Shown: one piece after another, positions 12,691 through 24,429 of the stretch | Position numbering within the stretch: position 1 is the stretch's first letter | Layout: the number at the start of each line of letters is the position of its first letter | Assembly (NCBI RefSeq): GCF_030445035.2 | Contig: NC_080699.1 | Location: 2,728,001-2,792,000, forward strand | Length of the DNA: 64,000 bases | DNA from: Dasypus novemcinctus | Lineage: Eukaryota; Chordata; Mammalia; Cingulata; Dasypodidae | Direction: 5' to 3' | Notes under the pieces: generated by a model | Database searches by the model: none | The model's input: the letters and a program-made list of their open reading frames with translations, nothing else | What the model was told of the DNA's origin: nothing | Made by a program: the position numbers and the translations under genes

Positions 12691-13514
12691 CCAAGGATTT
12701 TAAAGCTGATTGGCCCAGGGCCTGGGTATTCAGACCCAGGTAACCTTACATCTGTCCAGCAAAAATTATTCCCATACAGACACGGATACACAGCAGCAAA
12801 AACAGATTCCTGTTCCTCGGCGTACAGAGTCTGAATGTGCACCGGTCCCCACGCTTGTCCAGGAGTGGGACGAGCGCAAGGCCAGCGAGTGTGCGGGGCG
12901 CATCTGGGCGGGCGCGCCCTCGCCAGTGAATGAAAACCCCTCCTACGCGTGGCGCCGGCTGCTCACCCTGGCCGAGCCCTGCCTGCCAGTCACCCCGAGG
13001 CCAGCCCGTGGCGCCCCGCAGCAGCCGCCACCCGCACGGGGACGCGGCAAGGCCGGGCAGTGGAGGCCACGGACGCGCGGCCCCAGAGGAGCCCCGGGCA
13101 TGGCCAGGACTAAGCGAGAGGGACAAGCACGCCGTCTCCCAGGGCGCGCACTGCCACCTTCCCGTCTTCTACGACGTCCCCTGTAACGGTTCCAAATGAA
13201 CTTCAAGTCTCCGTGCCACCGTAGGAGGCATCCGAAGAAGCGTAGCGCCGAGCCAATGAATCAGCCACTTGAGGAACTGCGCTTCTGGGACAACACACTC
13301 AGGCACATTTTTACTTAGATGCATTAAGAGCACTGGCAATGAGAGTCTAAATTGAACCGTAATTCACACACTTCACAATTGTGAACACCGGCCAGTGGAC
13401 CTGACTCAGAGGTTTCTTCTTGACTCCAGCATAAGCTTTGAAGTGCTCTTGGAACTTCATGGGTGACACCTATGAGCCTTTATTGCGTTTAACACGTTTT
13501 GAGGGTGGGGGTGT

Positions 13515-13590
13515 GTGTTCCAGGCATTGTGCAAAATAGTTTCACTTATTTCTCACGAAAGCCTTGTCAGGTGCCTCCACTTACTAACAT
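13515..13590 (-). mobile_element. MIR SINE fragment
   Basis: TTCCAGGCATTGTGCAAAAT followed by TTATTTCTCACGAAAGCC is the reversed 3' part of MIR. A similar short piece lies at about 10310-10375 (AGCACCTACCATGCTAAGTT). Confidence 0.5.
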
Positions 13591-14229
13591 CCTGGGGCAT
13601 TTCTACTGAGTTCAGCGTTAAAGACCTAGAATTGTTTTCATGTTGTGTTGTTTTCCGTTGCAATACCGGCACGTTTCTCTATCTGTAAAGATTTTCTACC
13701 TGCAAATTTTTATCAAAATTCACTGATTTATTAAAACATAAGGAAGTTTGAATAATAAAGAAAAGACAAAACATCCCACTCTACACTGCCCATCTGTTGC
13801 CTTTGGCCTGCTCAGAATCCACTCTCCCTTCTCCCCTGTTGCTATTTCCCCACGGGGGGCGCCCCCCTCCGCCCGGGGTCGTGTGGACGGGGCTAAGCAT
13901 CAAGACGCCCTCCTTCCCGGGCACAGAGCGGCCTGTGATCAAAACACACCGAAGACGCTCCTCCCTGGGGGCTGGTTCTCCCCGGGGTGCCTGCTCCTTG
14001 AGCCCCTGCCACCTGCAGCTTCAGGGCTGCCTGGCTCCGGCCCTTGCCTCCCTGTGGCTGTGCAGACTTTTCTTCGCTCCTGCAAACAAGCTCGAGTCCT
14101 TCCAAAGAATCCTTTCCTTGATTAAAGCAGCCGAGTCCATGTTGATTGCTTGCAACGAGGGATGACGCACTGATGCACACATCAAGCTGCCTCCGTGACA
14201 AGGCTTAGCGACTCCTCCCAGGGTGTTTC

Positions 14230-14560
14230 ATACTGGTATTTTTACATATTTAAATTTCACTTAACAACTCCTGCTCCTGTTGGAGATATGGATCCTTTCC
14301 AAGGGGTTTTTTTTTTTTTTGCAATTATTTTTATAAATAACCCTACGACGATTATTTTCATGCATATCACTTTTTCCATATTTTGGATTCTTTCCCCTTG
14401 AGAGATTCCCAGAAGTGAAATTACTGAGGCAAAGGTCACAGAAATTATTACGGCTCTGACATGATATTGCCAAAATGCTTTCTAAAAGGGCTCTGCCAAA
14501 TTATAATGAATTCAAGTGCCCATTTCTCTCAAACTGCCCGTGTAGTTCAGACATTCTGCT
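14230..14560. mobile_element. Old L1M 3' UTR fragment
   Basis: CATGCATATCACTTTTTCCA, GATTCCCAGAAGTGAAATTA and GCCAAAATGCTTTCTAAAAG follow the order of an ancient L1 3' region (the AGAAGTGGAATTACTGGGTCAAAG family). A T/A-rich run interrupts it near 14308-14320. Confidence 0.6.
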
Positions 14561-16571
14561 GCCAACGTTTTCTACACATTCCCTGAAAAAGTGAGGCGTA
14601 CGATCCACACATTCTCTAAAAGGGAGGCTCCTTCCAGCTAGCACGGAGGCATAGCTCTCCAGCTAGCTCTCCAAATACCTTCTTGAAGTTTTACAGAAGT
14701 ATCCCATCATTTACCAATAGAAAAAGTGCCCCAATGTCAAAATATCCCATAAGCTGCAAGCCCAGAGGCTGACTGCTTCCTTTGTTAATCCTGCTGGAGC
14801 TGCAGTTCTATAAATATTAAAAGGGCAATTTCTCCCCAAGGAATGGGCCGTGGAGTAAGAGCGTAGGAACCAGCCTTCCCGACTTCGGGTGTAAGTACAT
14901 GCTAACACCGAACCCTGCAGAGAAAGGCCTGCCCGGCAACTCCAGCACAGCCCATTCCAGGCGGATGGAGCGGCAGTCCAGAATTTTAAAGTAAAAGAAA
15001 GTAAAAGGGTTTACTTTCCTTTCCTCCTTTGAGCTAGTTTCTGGCCAAGAGTGTCCCTGAGTGATGACGTCTGGGCGCAAGGCCTTTGAACAAGACAGGC
15101 AGGGGACAAAAGCTAAAAGGGCGGCCTTACAAGGCAGGCCCATCGGCGACACGGCTGGCAGGACGTAACCTGCGCAGCCCGGGCTGCCACCGTCCCTGAA
15201 AAGCCAGGGGGTTCTGCCCGACTCCTGGGCTTGCAATGGGCCGCTCGACCTGACGCCTGCCAGACCCCACCTGGCCTGGGGGCAGGTGACAGGGGGAGCA
15301 GAGAGAGATACACGCCACCAGAGGGGCTGCTGTGGCCCGCCCCCGCCAGCAGGTCCTCAGGGCACAGCAGCCAGGGCGAGGCTGCGGGGACCACCGGCCC
15401 CTTCCCCCACCCACCTTCGGTGCCTCCTTGGAATCTGGGGGTGAATCTGTGCGGGTGGCGGCAGCTCGACTTCTGCGAGTCGGCCTCAGGCCTCCCCACT
15501 GCTGCAGAGGGGACGGGGAGTGACCGCCTCGCCCCGCAGCCACCTTCCGCCACGGTCATGTCCAGCAGCGAGCCCCGAATCCTCCCTGGGGTCAGCAGCT
15601 TTCAAGGTCCAAGAGGAAGGGAGGGTTTTTTTTTCCTGAAGGCAGAGGGTTCCATTTTGCAGTTTTCGAGCCATGCGAAAGAGAACTGTGTTTAGAAATC
15701 GAACTGGCAGGAAGAGAGGCTAGGCGGATGGGGAGAAGGGCCAGGGGCGAGTCTGCGGGAGGTACGAGGTGGGAAGTGTGGCCCAGGCGGGCTTGGAAAG
15801 GAAACTGGGCCAGTCCCTAAGTCAGCCCTGCATCCGAGAGCAGCACCCAGGTATCTTCCAGCTGGGAGACCTGCTGTTGCGTTTCATGGCACCTCCTTCA
15901 GTGCTGCCCGTTAGTCGTAATTGCCTTAATAATCTCTTACAGACCTGCTAGCAATGAACGCGCCCACATAAACCCTTCTCAGGGCAGGCAGAGGAGGTGT
16001 GGAGACCTGAACAGCTACCTGCATGTTCTCCAGCGGCGCGACACTCCACGACAGCCATCTGGGTGCAAGGCTGCTGAAGCCACAAGAAAACGCTGGATGT
16101 GTTGGTAGCGTGGGATAAAAACAGTTGGAATAGAAGCTACCGACTCGCTCACGCCTTGAAAATTCCAACGTCCTGGAAAGCGACAATTCCCTGGACTTAA
16201 AATAGCATTCTGAAATATTATTATTAGGTCAAAACCTTCTCACTTATGGCAAAAGAATGTGAGTGGCAACATTTGTAACCACTTCTCAAATCTAAAACAG
16301 TTTTGAGATATTTTTCAAGCCTCATCGATTTTTAGGTAATTTAACTTTCAAATTCCAGGGAAATATTTTTAAAATTAATGATATAGTACATGTAAAATCA
16401 TAGGAGGCAGGATTCCTCCTCTGTTAAAATTCATGAAAAGCTACTATAAGCAGGAAGCTTTGGGGGAAAAAAGTCTCATCAATCCTGTAATTCCCCAAAT
16501 CCTAGATATCTGTAGGCACTATTCAAGACAGTTTCTACATCAATAATTTTTCTGTATTAAAAAAGCTTCTG

Positions 16572-16917
16572 GGAAGTGGATGTGGCTCAAGCGACTGGAC
16601 TTCTGCCTACCATATGGGAGGCCCAGGATTTGGTTCCCGGTGCCTCCTGGAGAAGACAAGCTGGTGCAGCAGGCAGGTGCAATGAGCTGCTGCAACAAGG
16701 TGATACAACACAACGAGGAAAGACCATGAGAGACACAACAGAGCAGGGAGCTGAGGTGGCTCAGATGATTGTGCATCTCTCTTCCACATGGGAGGTCCTG
16801 GGTTCAGTTCCCAGTGCCTCCCAAAGAGAAGATGAGCAGACACAAAGCACACAGCAGACAGAGCAAACAGCGAGGGGGGAATGCTGAATAAATAAAATAA
16901 ATCTTAAAAAAAGAAAA
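16572..16917 (+). mobile_element. Dimeric DAS-type SINE
   Basis: Two tRNA-like heads lie in tandem. The first is at 16572 (GGGAAGTGGATGTGGCTCAA) and the second at 16746 (GGGAGCTGAGGTGGCTCAGA), each followed by a TGGGAGG...GGTT B-box region; the second reads GGTTCAGTTCC. A GCAGACACAAAGCACACAGC body and an AATAAA-rich tail follow. AGCTTC occurs just outside both ends, consistent with one insertion of an already dimeric element. Confidence 0.85.
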
Positions 16918-17269
16918 CCAGCTTCCACACCTTGTATGATTAACTTTTCTGAATGTTACAAGAACTTGGAAATATGGCTGTTGAAAATGAAGGCAGATGA
17001 AAACATCTGTCTCTACACAAACTGTGTCCTCTGAGGTCAAACTGGGTAAAACTAAATAGCTAACCTGGCAACCCAATAAAATCACAAAGCAGCAAACACA
17101 ACTGTAAAAACTCTGAAGTGTTTCCTAGAAAATGACCACATAAAAAGTTACCAGATGAAACTCTCACTCCATTATTTGAAAATATGGAAAACGCTTTTCT
17201 TTATATTCTGCTGCGAAACCTAGCCGCTCCCTTTGTCTTCAGCACATCGGCTTCTCCCAAGCCCCTCGA

Positions 17270-18860
17270 TGAAGAGATATTCTGGGACCACGGAGCGCTT
17301 CACCGCGCAGGCCGAGCCCCCGACGTCGACGGAAGAGGAGTTAACATGCTGACATCTGTTTTAGGCTAAAAATGGAAACTGTGAAGTTCTTCTCTCCCCT
17401 TCCAAGAGTTCCCTGGAATGGATCACAGGCTTCAAAGACTTGGCGCCAAGGGAACTTCGAGGCGACGTCTACACGGCACAAAAAGAGGAGACTTGGCACC
17501 CACCTAAAGAGCGTGGCCGTGTGGACGCCGCGCGGGGGGCTGGCGGCTGGCTCCCTTGGCGACCCAAAGGCCCCCGAGAGTTCACGAAGCCTCGGAAGTT
17601 GTCTCCATGTGCATCTTCGTGGGAACTTTACACTCGACCCCAACGGAACCCTCGCCTTCAGCCTGAGCGACGGCCAGGCCCTGTACTAGGTGCCGTACGA
17701 ACGGCTGACTCTGGACCAGGGCGCAAAGGAGGGCGTGACAGGCTCACAGTTCCTCTAAAAGACACCTCCCCTGCCTCTGCCCCCGCCCCCAGCCCCCCAG
17801 CCTGCGGTGCCCGCTTTCCTGAGGGAGCCCAGGCCGGCCCCTGCAGCGGCAGTGCCTGCTGGAGAGCACGCCGCTCTTTACCGGGGAAAGCGGGAAGGGT
17901 TTTGCTTTGCTTTTTGTTTGGGGTGAGCGGGAAGGATTGACTTGTTTTTCCTCCGATGTGAAAAGACCAAACCCAGAGACCACCTCGAGGCTGGCTTTGT
18001 CTACCCCCCGAGCCGAGCTGCAGCGTAAGTGAGCACCGGGGCTCCCCCCAGAGCGCGGCGCAAGACATGCCCGGCTGGCACGACTGCAGTGGGCACGACG
18101 GCCTGGCGCCCGGCCAGCCCCGCATCAGCTCTCCCCGGCCCGGGCTGCCCACGGCAACCCCGCCGCCAGCGGCGCAGCAAAGCACCACTGCGGGCCCCCC
18201 GCCCCTCCCCTTCGCAGGCAGCAAGGGCTGTCGCTGCGCCCGGCCTCCAGGGCCCCACGAATGACCGCTAGGAAAGGGGGACGCCGAGACCGGGGCACCC
18301 CTGGCGCTGACCTTGGACTCAGACCAAAGCCAGACCGGCCCAGGAGCGGAGCAGGGCTCCCCGTTCAGACGCACACGCTGGCAGCGCAGGGCAGGCTGCA
18401 GGCTAGCCCAGGCCGCAGGGCCCCCGGCCTCGCTGCCCTGTGCCGAGTGGGCCTGCTCCTCCCTTCCACCGAACCCCGTTCACAGCCAGCGCCGCTCCCA
18501 CGCTGTGGCTCCCACGCTGCGGCTGCACGGGGGCTGCCTCTCCAGGGGCATGCCTCTCGGCCGGGCAGAAGCAGGGCGGCGGGCGCGGGGCGCCCCTTCC
18601 CTTCCCACCACCTCTTCTCAGCTTCCAACAGCGGCCGTGGGGTGACAGGCTCTTCGAAAATCTCCCCACTGACCCCTCTCCTCGAGCGTTCGCTCGGTCT
18701 GCAGCCCGCCGCTGGCGCAGAGGGTCCAGGAGCAGGAGCCCGCCGGGCGCGGGAATGACCCGTGGCCTGGGGTGGACAGTGCTTCCCGGCAGGGAGGGGC
18801 GCCGGGGGTGGGCAGCCCGGCTTCCCGTGGTTTTGAACGCTGGTTCCACACGTCCTGCAC
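17270..18860. other. GC/CpG-rich intronic block
   Basis: Strong GC enrichment with frequent CpG, especially 18000-18800. Long frames on both strands (up to 238 codons) match no family and are read as noise. It is a candidate intragenic CpG island. Confidence 0.45.
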
Positions 18861-18899
18861 GTGCTCGTGGAAGATTGCGGCTTCTTTACATTTGTAGAC

Positions 18900-21800
18900 T
18901 CAACACTTACACGGTCCAGCATCTGTGATCGCCCTGCCTCGGAATGAGAACCATAATTTCAGAGGAAGGAGCATTCCAGCACAGCTACAGTTTGTGTGTG
19001 TGGGTGGGGGAGGTTAAGAATATAAAATACCAAGGCCAAAGTATGAAAGCAAGCATGCTATTTCAATGATACCCTAATCCCCAAAGGGAAAAAAAATCCA
19101 GTGACTTCCTGAGTAGCAGAGTTCTGAAACGTAACAAGCCTTTTTAACAGGCATGGGGTGACTGTTGTTGTGCCATTCAAGACACTGTGTGTGTTTAAAC
19201 ACTATGCCCCAATCCATTCCAGAGACAATTTAAATAATTACAGAGTTACTCTCAACTCTGGCACCAACTTTTCATTTGTGGGATTCCTGGATGTGGTTTA
19301 TTCTCTATTATCCAATCATTTCCCAAAACCCACAATCTAATTAGGTTGCCATTTTTATCAGTAAGAAGCCTAACACAGACATAAAATATTGAGTGAAGAA
19401 AAGAAAAGAGGTACGGAGCAGAGTTTTTCTGTCATTCTAGAATGCACGTCCCAAAATTCATGGCTAGTTCCTAACCCTTGATGTCTTGGCTTAAATCTAA
19501 AAGAAAGTTGGGTTCCCTGGCCAAAACTAACTTACTACTACAGGTGTGGGGTTTTGTTGTTGTTGTGTTTTTTGTTGTTTGTTTGTTGTTTTTGGTGGGT
19601 TTGCTTGTTTTTAATCCATTTCTCAATCTAAAGCCCCTGAGGCCAAGAGCCAGTGTCTGATTGGTGTCTCGTACGTGTCAGACATGCAGTAAATCTTTGT
19701 TGAATGAATCCTTCAGTTATCAGTGAGCCACACATATGCTGCATACTTCCTGCTCTTTGTACACCTGTCCAAAGGTAAAAATGCTGCAACACCAAGGGCT
19801 AAAACAACAGAAACTCATTCATTAAGTTCAGCGCAACGGAGAACCCAAAGAGAGAGAAACAGAGACCAGCCTTGGTGTGGTTGGCTGGCAATGTTTTCAT
19901 GAGGATTTCTTGAAATTTCCGGGCAAATGTTTTCGGGATTTTGGAGAGAACGAGCTCCCACGGAAACGCGCGATCCACTGTGTCTGGCGTCATGCTGAGA
20001 TCGGGAGTGCCGCTGTACTTTAGGACGTGCTCACACTAGAGGCCGATGTTCCAAAGTCGCCCTTCGGGTTAACCCTCTAGATGTGGCTTGGAGTCCTTAG
20101 TGCAAAGACCCGAGTAACGCAGGATCTAAGTCCACCACACAGCGTTCTGCTCACAGCTCAGTGCCTCGGTCGCACCCCGCAGCCACGGCGCCTGCACAGA
20201 GAGCTGCAGGCAGCACAGCCCACCATCGCGGTTCCCAAACCATCCTGGAGAGCGACGACGGCGCCTGGCCGCGCTGCGCATCCCGCTCACTCCTCCCCCA
20301 GCCCGGGAGGGAGGTTCCCGGGGGCATGAAAGCCTTTGAATTAAGCCATTTTCCTAAATTTGCACAGTTAATAAATGCTACAGCTCAAATTCTAGTACCT
20401 AAGGCCTCAGCTACTATGAAGTACCACCTCCCAAATGGATGGTTTACAAGACTCTTCAGCTTCCAAAATGCATACGGTGACAGACAGGGAGATTACTCCT
20501 TTACTGTTATTTTAAAAACTAATGTCATATTTGAGATCAAGAAGTTATAAGAAAGGTTCAACTTATGCCCACAATTATATCAAAAAGGAAATTCAAATAA
20601 GATTTGCAGAGAACTGGTAGGTAAAGGAGATATTCTACAAAGTAGCTAAAACCATTATTGTTGTGTCCAGAAGTTAGGTCTTACCTCTACTGGGAAATGG
20701 AAAAATCAGTATGTGGAATGTGGGATTCACTTACAGGGGATAAAAATAATGAAACAACCTCTTAGAGTCATTTCACATAAGCATTTATCAGGGTTTCCAC
20801 CCTTTCATTGACATTATCATCTTGGGAATGAGCAGAATATGTCAAATTTCACCCCAATGTGACCTGAAACTCTCAGAAGCATAAAATCCCTGGAACCATC
20901 TTTCAAGTTACCGCACTGTTGCACATGGGTTGACAAACTGCTGTACATGGGAGAAAATAAACATTCTAGCCCTATTCATAAGGCATGGCTTCTTGAATAT
21001 GTTTTCTAAAAAATAAATTATTTAAGCAAGAAGCATGTAAGCTTTTCCCCCAGTCCTTAGGTTGACAACAGCCTGCCTCTGTAATTTACAACATGCCTTC
21101 GCACATAGAAATGAAAGCACTGGACTAACGAGTCTTAACTTTGGTTTGACTCTTAGCTCTGCCCATCAGTCCAGGCTAAGTCACTCCAACTCCCTGCACC
21201 TCACTTTCCTCATAGTGGAAAGAGGGAAAATAGCTTCAGCCCGCCCCAGATTCAAATGATTCGATGTCAGGATTGCGTGAGAAGCTGCTTCGTGGACTGT
21301 GACTTGCTGTGCAAATGTACGGAAAGCTTACAACGCATTTTCACTGTGTCGCTTCCGCAAACGCAGCTGAGCGCTTTTGTCCTCAATATTCCCGAAAGGA
21401 GCAGAGACAGCCCAAGGGCCGTGAGACAGGGCAGCAGCCGGCGTTCACGGCGTCCCCACCTGCCCGCAGTAGCCCCACACTGTCCACGCGCCATCTCACT
21501 GTACTCCCCCCCGGCAGCCCCTCCCGGGCCGCCCTCGGCATTTCACAGGTGAGCGCACAGGCTCACAGGTTCAGCAACTTGCTCGAGAGTTTACAGTAAG
21601 AGGCCAGGCCAGGCTGAAGCCGGCGCTGGCTTCCTCCTCACCACTCCCCGTTTAGATGGATTTACGCTGAGGGGGACTTTGAGAAGTGAGGGGAGCCCAT
21701 TCCTGGCACCCAGCAGAATGAGTGGAGAACAAGAGAAACGCGACAGCAGGGAAAAGGAGAAGCACTCGACAGGCACAACACACTTTCTCTTGAACCACCC

Positions 21801-22360
21801 TTAGGTTATATCAGATGACACAAGAGATTTTTCTCAAGCACCTTGTCGAATCACACTGTGGCTTCTGGAACATGCCCAACCTTGAAGGACAGGCATGTCA
21901 GAGGTAGGAGCGCACGTCTGACAACATGCCGACTGCGGGGACGGCAGTGGTGGTGGCAGGGGGACGCCATTCCAAGGCTGGCGCTACCGAGGGCTAGAGA
22001 CTCGGGCAGCTAGAGGGGTTTCCGGTAGCCAAGGCAAGCGAGCACATCTCGTCTTGACATCCAAGGTCCATGCTCACTCTCAAAACTATCTTCCATATAA
22101 AAACACTGCTGCTGGAAAGGCGTGGCAATGTGCACACAGCTTGCTTACCACATCTGGAATCCAGCCTGCTTGCAGCAGGGGGCTACCTCCACTCGGGGAG
22201 CTCAGCTTCCCTCTGGCTGGGAAATGGCAAGCTGCCTGCACTTGTCGAAAGCCTTCTTGAGATTGTCATCAGGAGGGTTTCTTTCTTTTCCATGAGTCTG
22301 CTCCTTAATTTTTCAAACATAGACATTCCCTCCTTGCCAGGGTAACCAGGAACCTTAAAA
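18900..22360. other. Intronic sequence, mainly AT-rich
   Basis: It contains a T/G-rich low-complexity stretch (19550-19615), an L2/MIR-type end (CAGACATGCAGTAAATCTTT at about 19680) and MIR pieces at 21120 and 21540. No gene is recognised. Confidence 0.45.
21120..21240 (+). mobile_element. MIR SINE
   Basis: GACTCTTAGCTCTGCCCATC, TAAGTCACTCCAACTCCCTG and CACTTTCCTCATAGTGGAAA follow forward MIR order. A second, reversed piece is at 21540-21625. Confidence 0.7.
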
Positions 22361-22369
22361 AAGACACGA

Positions 22370-22790
22370 GGGAAGCGGACTTGGCCCAGTGGTTAGGGCG
22401 TCTGTCTCCCACATGGGAGGTTCGCGGTTCAAGCCCCGGGCCTCCTTGACCCGTGTGGAGCTGGCCCATGCGCAGTGCTGATGCGCGCAAGGAGTGCCCT
22501 GCCACACAGGGGTGTCCCTGCGTAGGGGAGCCCCACGCGCAAGGAGTGCGCCCCATAAGGAGAGCCGCTCAGCGCAAAAGAAAGTGCAGCCTGCCCAGGA
22601 ATGGCGCTGCCCACATGGAGAGCTGACGCAGCAAGATGACGCAACAAGAAGAGACACAGATTCCCATGTCACTAGCAAGAATAGAAGCAGACACAAAAGA
22701 ACACACAGCAAATGGACACAGAGAGCAGACAACTGGGGGGGGGGGCAGGGGAGAAATAAATACAAAATAAATAAATCTTCAAAAAAAAAA
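22370..22790 (+). mobile_element. DAS-type SINE, full length
   Basis: It starts GGGAAGCGGACTTGGCCCAG, with A-box-like CCCAGTGGTTAGGG and a clear B box GGTTCAAGCC at 22426-22435. The tRNA-unrelated body shares many blocks with the copy at 57564 (GGGGAGCCCCACGCGCAAGG, GAGCTGACGCAGCAAGATGA), then come a G-run and an AATAAA-rich tail ending in A10. A near-identical AAGACACNAG flanks both sides (22361-22370 and 22792-22801) as target-site duplication. Frames inside it are not genes. Confidence 0.93.
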
Positions 22791-24221
22791 GAAGACACCA
22801 GATGAAGACCTGTTCCCAGACTGAGTGAACGCCCGCATTTCTCCACCGAGCCCATCATCTCGCAAAGGACAAGTCCAAAGCTCAAGACGGGTTGGCTCCA
22901 CAGAGCCCTTACAGACACTTCTCTCTCACCCAATCCAGAGAGACGGCCTCTGTGTGAAAAGGACCTGCCTGTCCCCTTATGGCACTTCAAGCCTCACGGA
23001 CTCCCTGCCTGACGCGTTGGCGCCCGCGCTCACGGCAGCGGCCCGGAGAGCTCGCCGAGGGCAGGACGCTGAGCCTCCTCTGTCCACGGACCCGCCTGCT
23101 GGCCAGGTGAGACCACAGACCACCTCCCAAGCCCACCCCACACCGCGGAGTATTCAGTAAATACATCGCGCCCGCACCTGCCCGTCCCCACGGGAATACT
23201 GTTCTTTTGAACTTCACGTCGAGCTCTTAGACCCCTGGTTAAGGACGCCTGCCCTGGGAGGTGAGCAACACACGTTTAACATTTAGTCACTCTTCAAACT
23301 CAGTAGACTCATCGGCGCAATCACTGCTAAGCCATCTGCTAAGATGAATTTTCCTGCAGGAGAGGGAGCAGAGTCGCGCTCGGGCCATCTACTTTTACGG
23401 CTTTTAGCCTCCCAGGGCTTTCTTAGCAGGAGCTACTGAGGGCGAAATGGCTCAGTTGTAGCGGCATCTCCGCGGGCCCGTCCTCTCGGTAAACAGGACG
23501 TTGGTTATATGGAGTCTTTCATCAGAAGAGCAGCTACACTCTACTTCCCCCAAAGCACAGGGGTAGCACTGGCCAAAAGAATAGCCCTCAAGGGGTCAAC
23601 CCTCCTGGCCTCAGGGTGTGCCGGCACCACACCGCGTTCCCCGACCCTGGCTCAGGAAGCCTGGCGCCGCCCGCCGTGAGGGCGGCAGTTCTCCCTGGGA
23701 GGTGGGGCGCTCGGGGCGTCCAGCTCCCACCCCTGCCAGCTGAAGAGCTGGGGCTCCCTAGCCCGGCAGGGCGGTTCACAAGGGGAGGGGACGCCTCAGA
23801 AAGGGAGGTGGGCAGGGTGCGGCCGCGCCCTCCCCTCGCCGCCCTTCAGCGGCCTCTTGCTCTCGCTGCTGGGAACTCGGCTCTAACCTCACCCACGGTC
23901 CCTCCTTGCAGGCCCTTCCCTGCCCTGCAGGTCCCACCTCCTGCTCCCGCCCGAGCAGGTCTCCATCCGGGGCCCCACCGAGGCGAGCGGCGCTCTTCAG
24001 CGCACTCCTCTCCCTTCCTCTCCTCCAGACGCTCTTCCATTGAAAAACTCCTCTCCTGCTGCTGGTTTAATAGACGCGCCTGACAAACTAACCCCACCAG
24101 GCTCTGGTTCTTTCACTCGTTAAATCATTCATTCCATTAATATATTGAGCCCCATTCGGTTTTAGGCACTCTTAGGAAGTGCTCTCTGGATTTGGGATAC
24201 ATGTCATAAAAGGACAAAGAT

Positions 24222-24429
24222 TCACCAATGAATGTGCCACGATGATGAAAGAGGTTGTCGATGTGGGAGGAGTGGGGTGAGGGGGTGGGGGTTATATGGG
24301 GACCATTTTTGAATGTAACTTTTAAAAAGAACATAAAGAGGGGAAAAAATGAACAAAGAATTATGTGAGAATCAATTGGCTATACCAACTTCATAATAAA
24401 TAATGTGCATTTAAAAAAAAAAAAAAAAG
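24222..24429 (+). mobile_element. 5'-truncated L1-like 3' end with target-site duplication
   Basis: About 190 bp ends in A17 and is flanked by GACAAAGAT on both sides (24213-24221 and 24431-24439), the mark of LINE-driven retrotransposition. The G-rich GGGAGGAGTGGGGTGAGGGG stretch and the ATGTAACTTTTAAAAAGAAC end resemble 3' UTRs of xenarthran L1s as I recall them. The flanks look like an older L2 copy (CATTCATTCCATTAATATAT before, ACAAAGATAGGT after), so this is a nested insertion. Confidence 0.6.

Larger units (their letters stand above)
12840..16560. other. Intronic sequence between SINE copies
   Basis: A GC-rich patch (12840-13150) is followed by AT-rich sequence with an L1 fragment (14230-14560) and a second GC-rich patch (15120-15600). 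No gene is recognised. Confidence 0.45.

Noticed and set aside
22355..22990. 211-codon minus-strand frame
   Set aside because: Lies in the full-length DAS SINE and its flank.
23440..23520. Possible tRNA-like sequence (GCGAAATGGCTCAGTTG)
   Set aside because: The start resembles the D-arm of tRNA-Phe, but no anticodon arm, B box or acceptor pairing follows.
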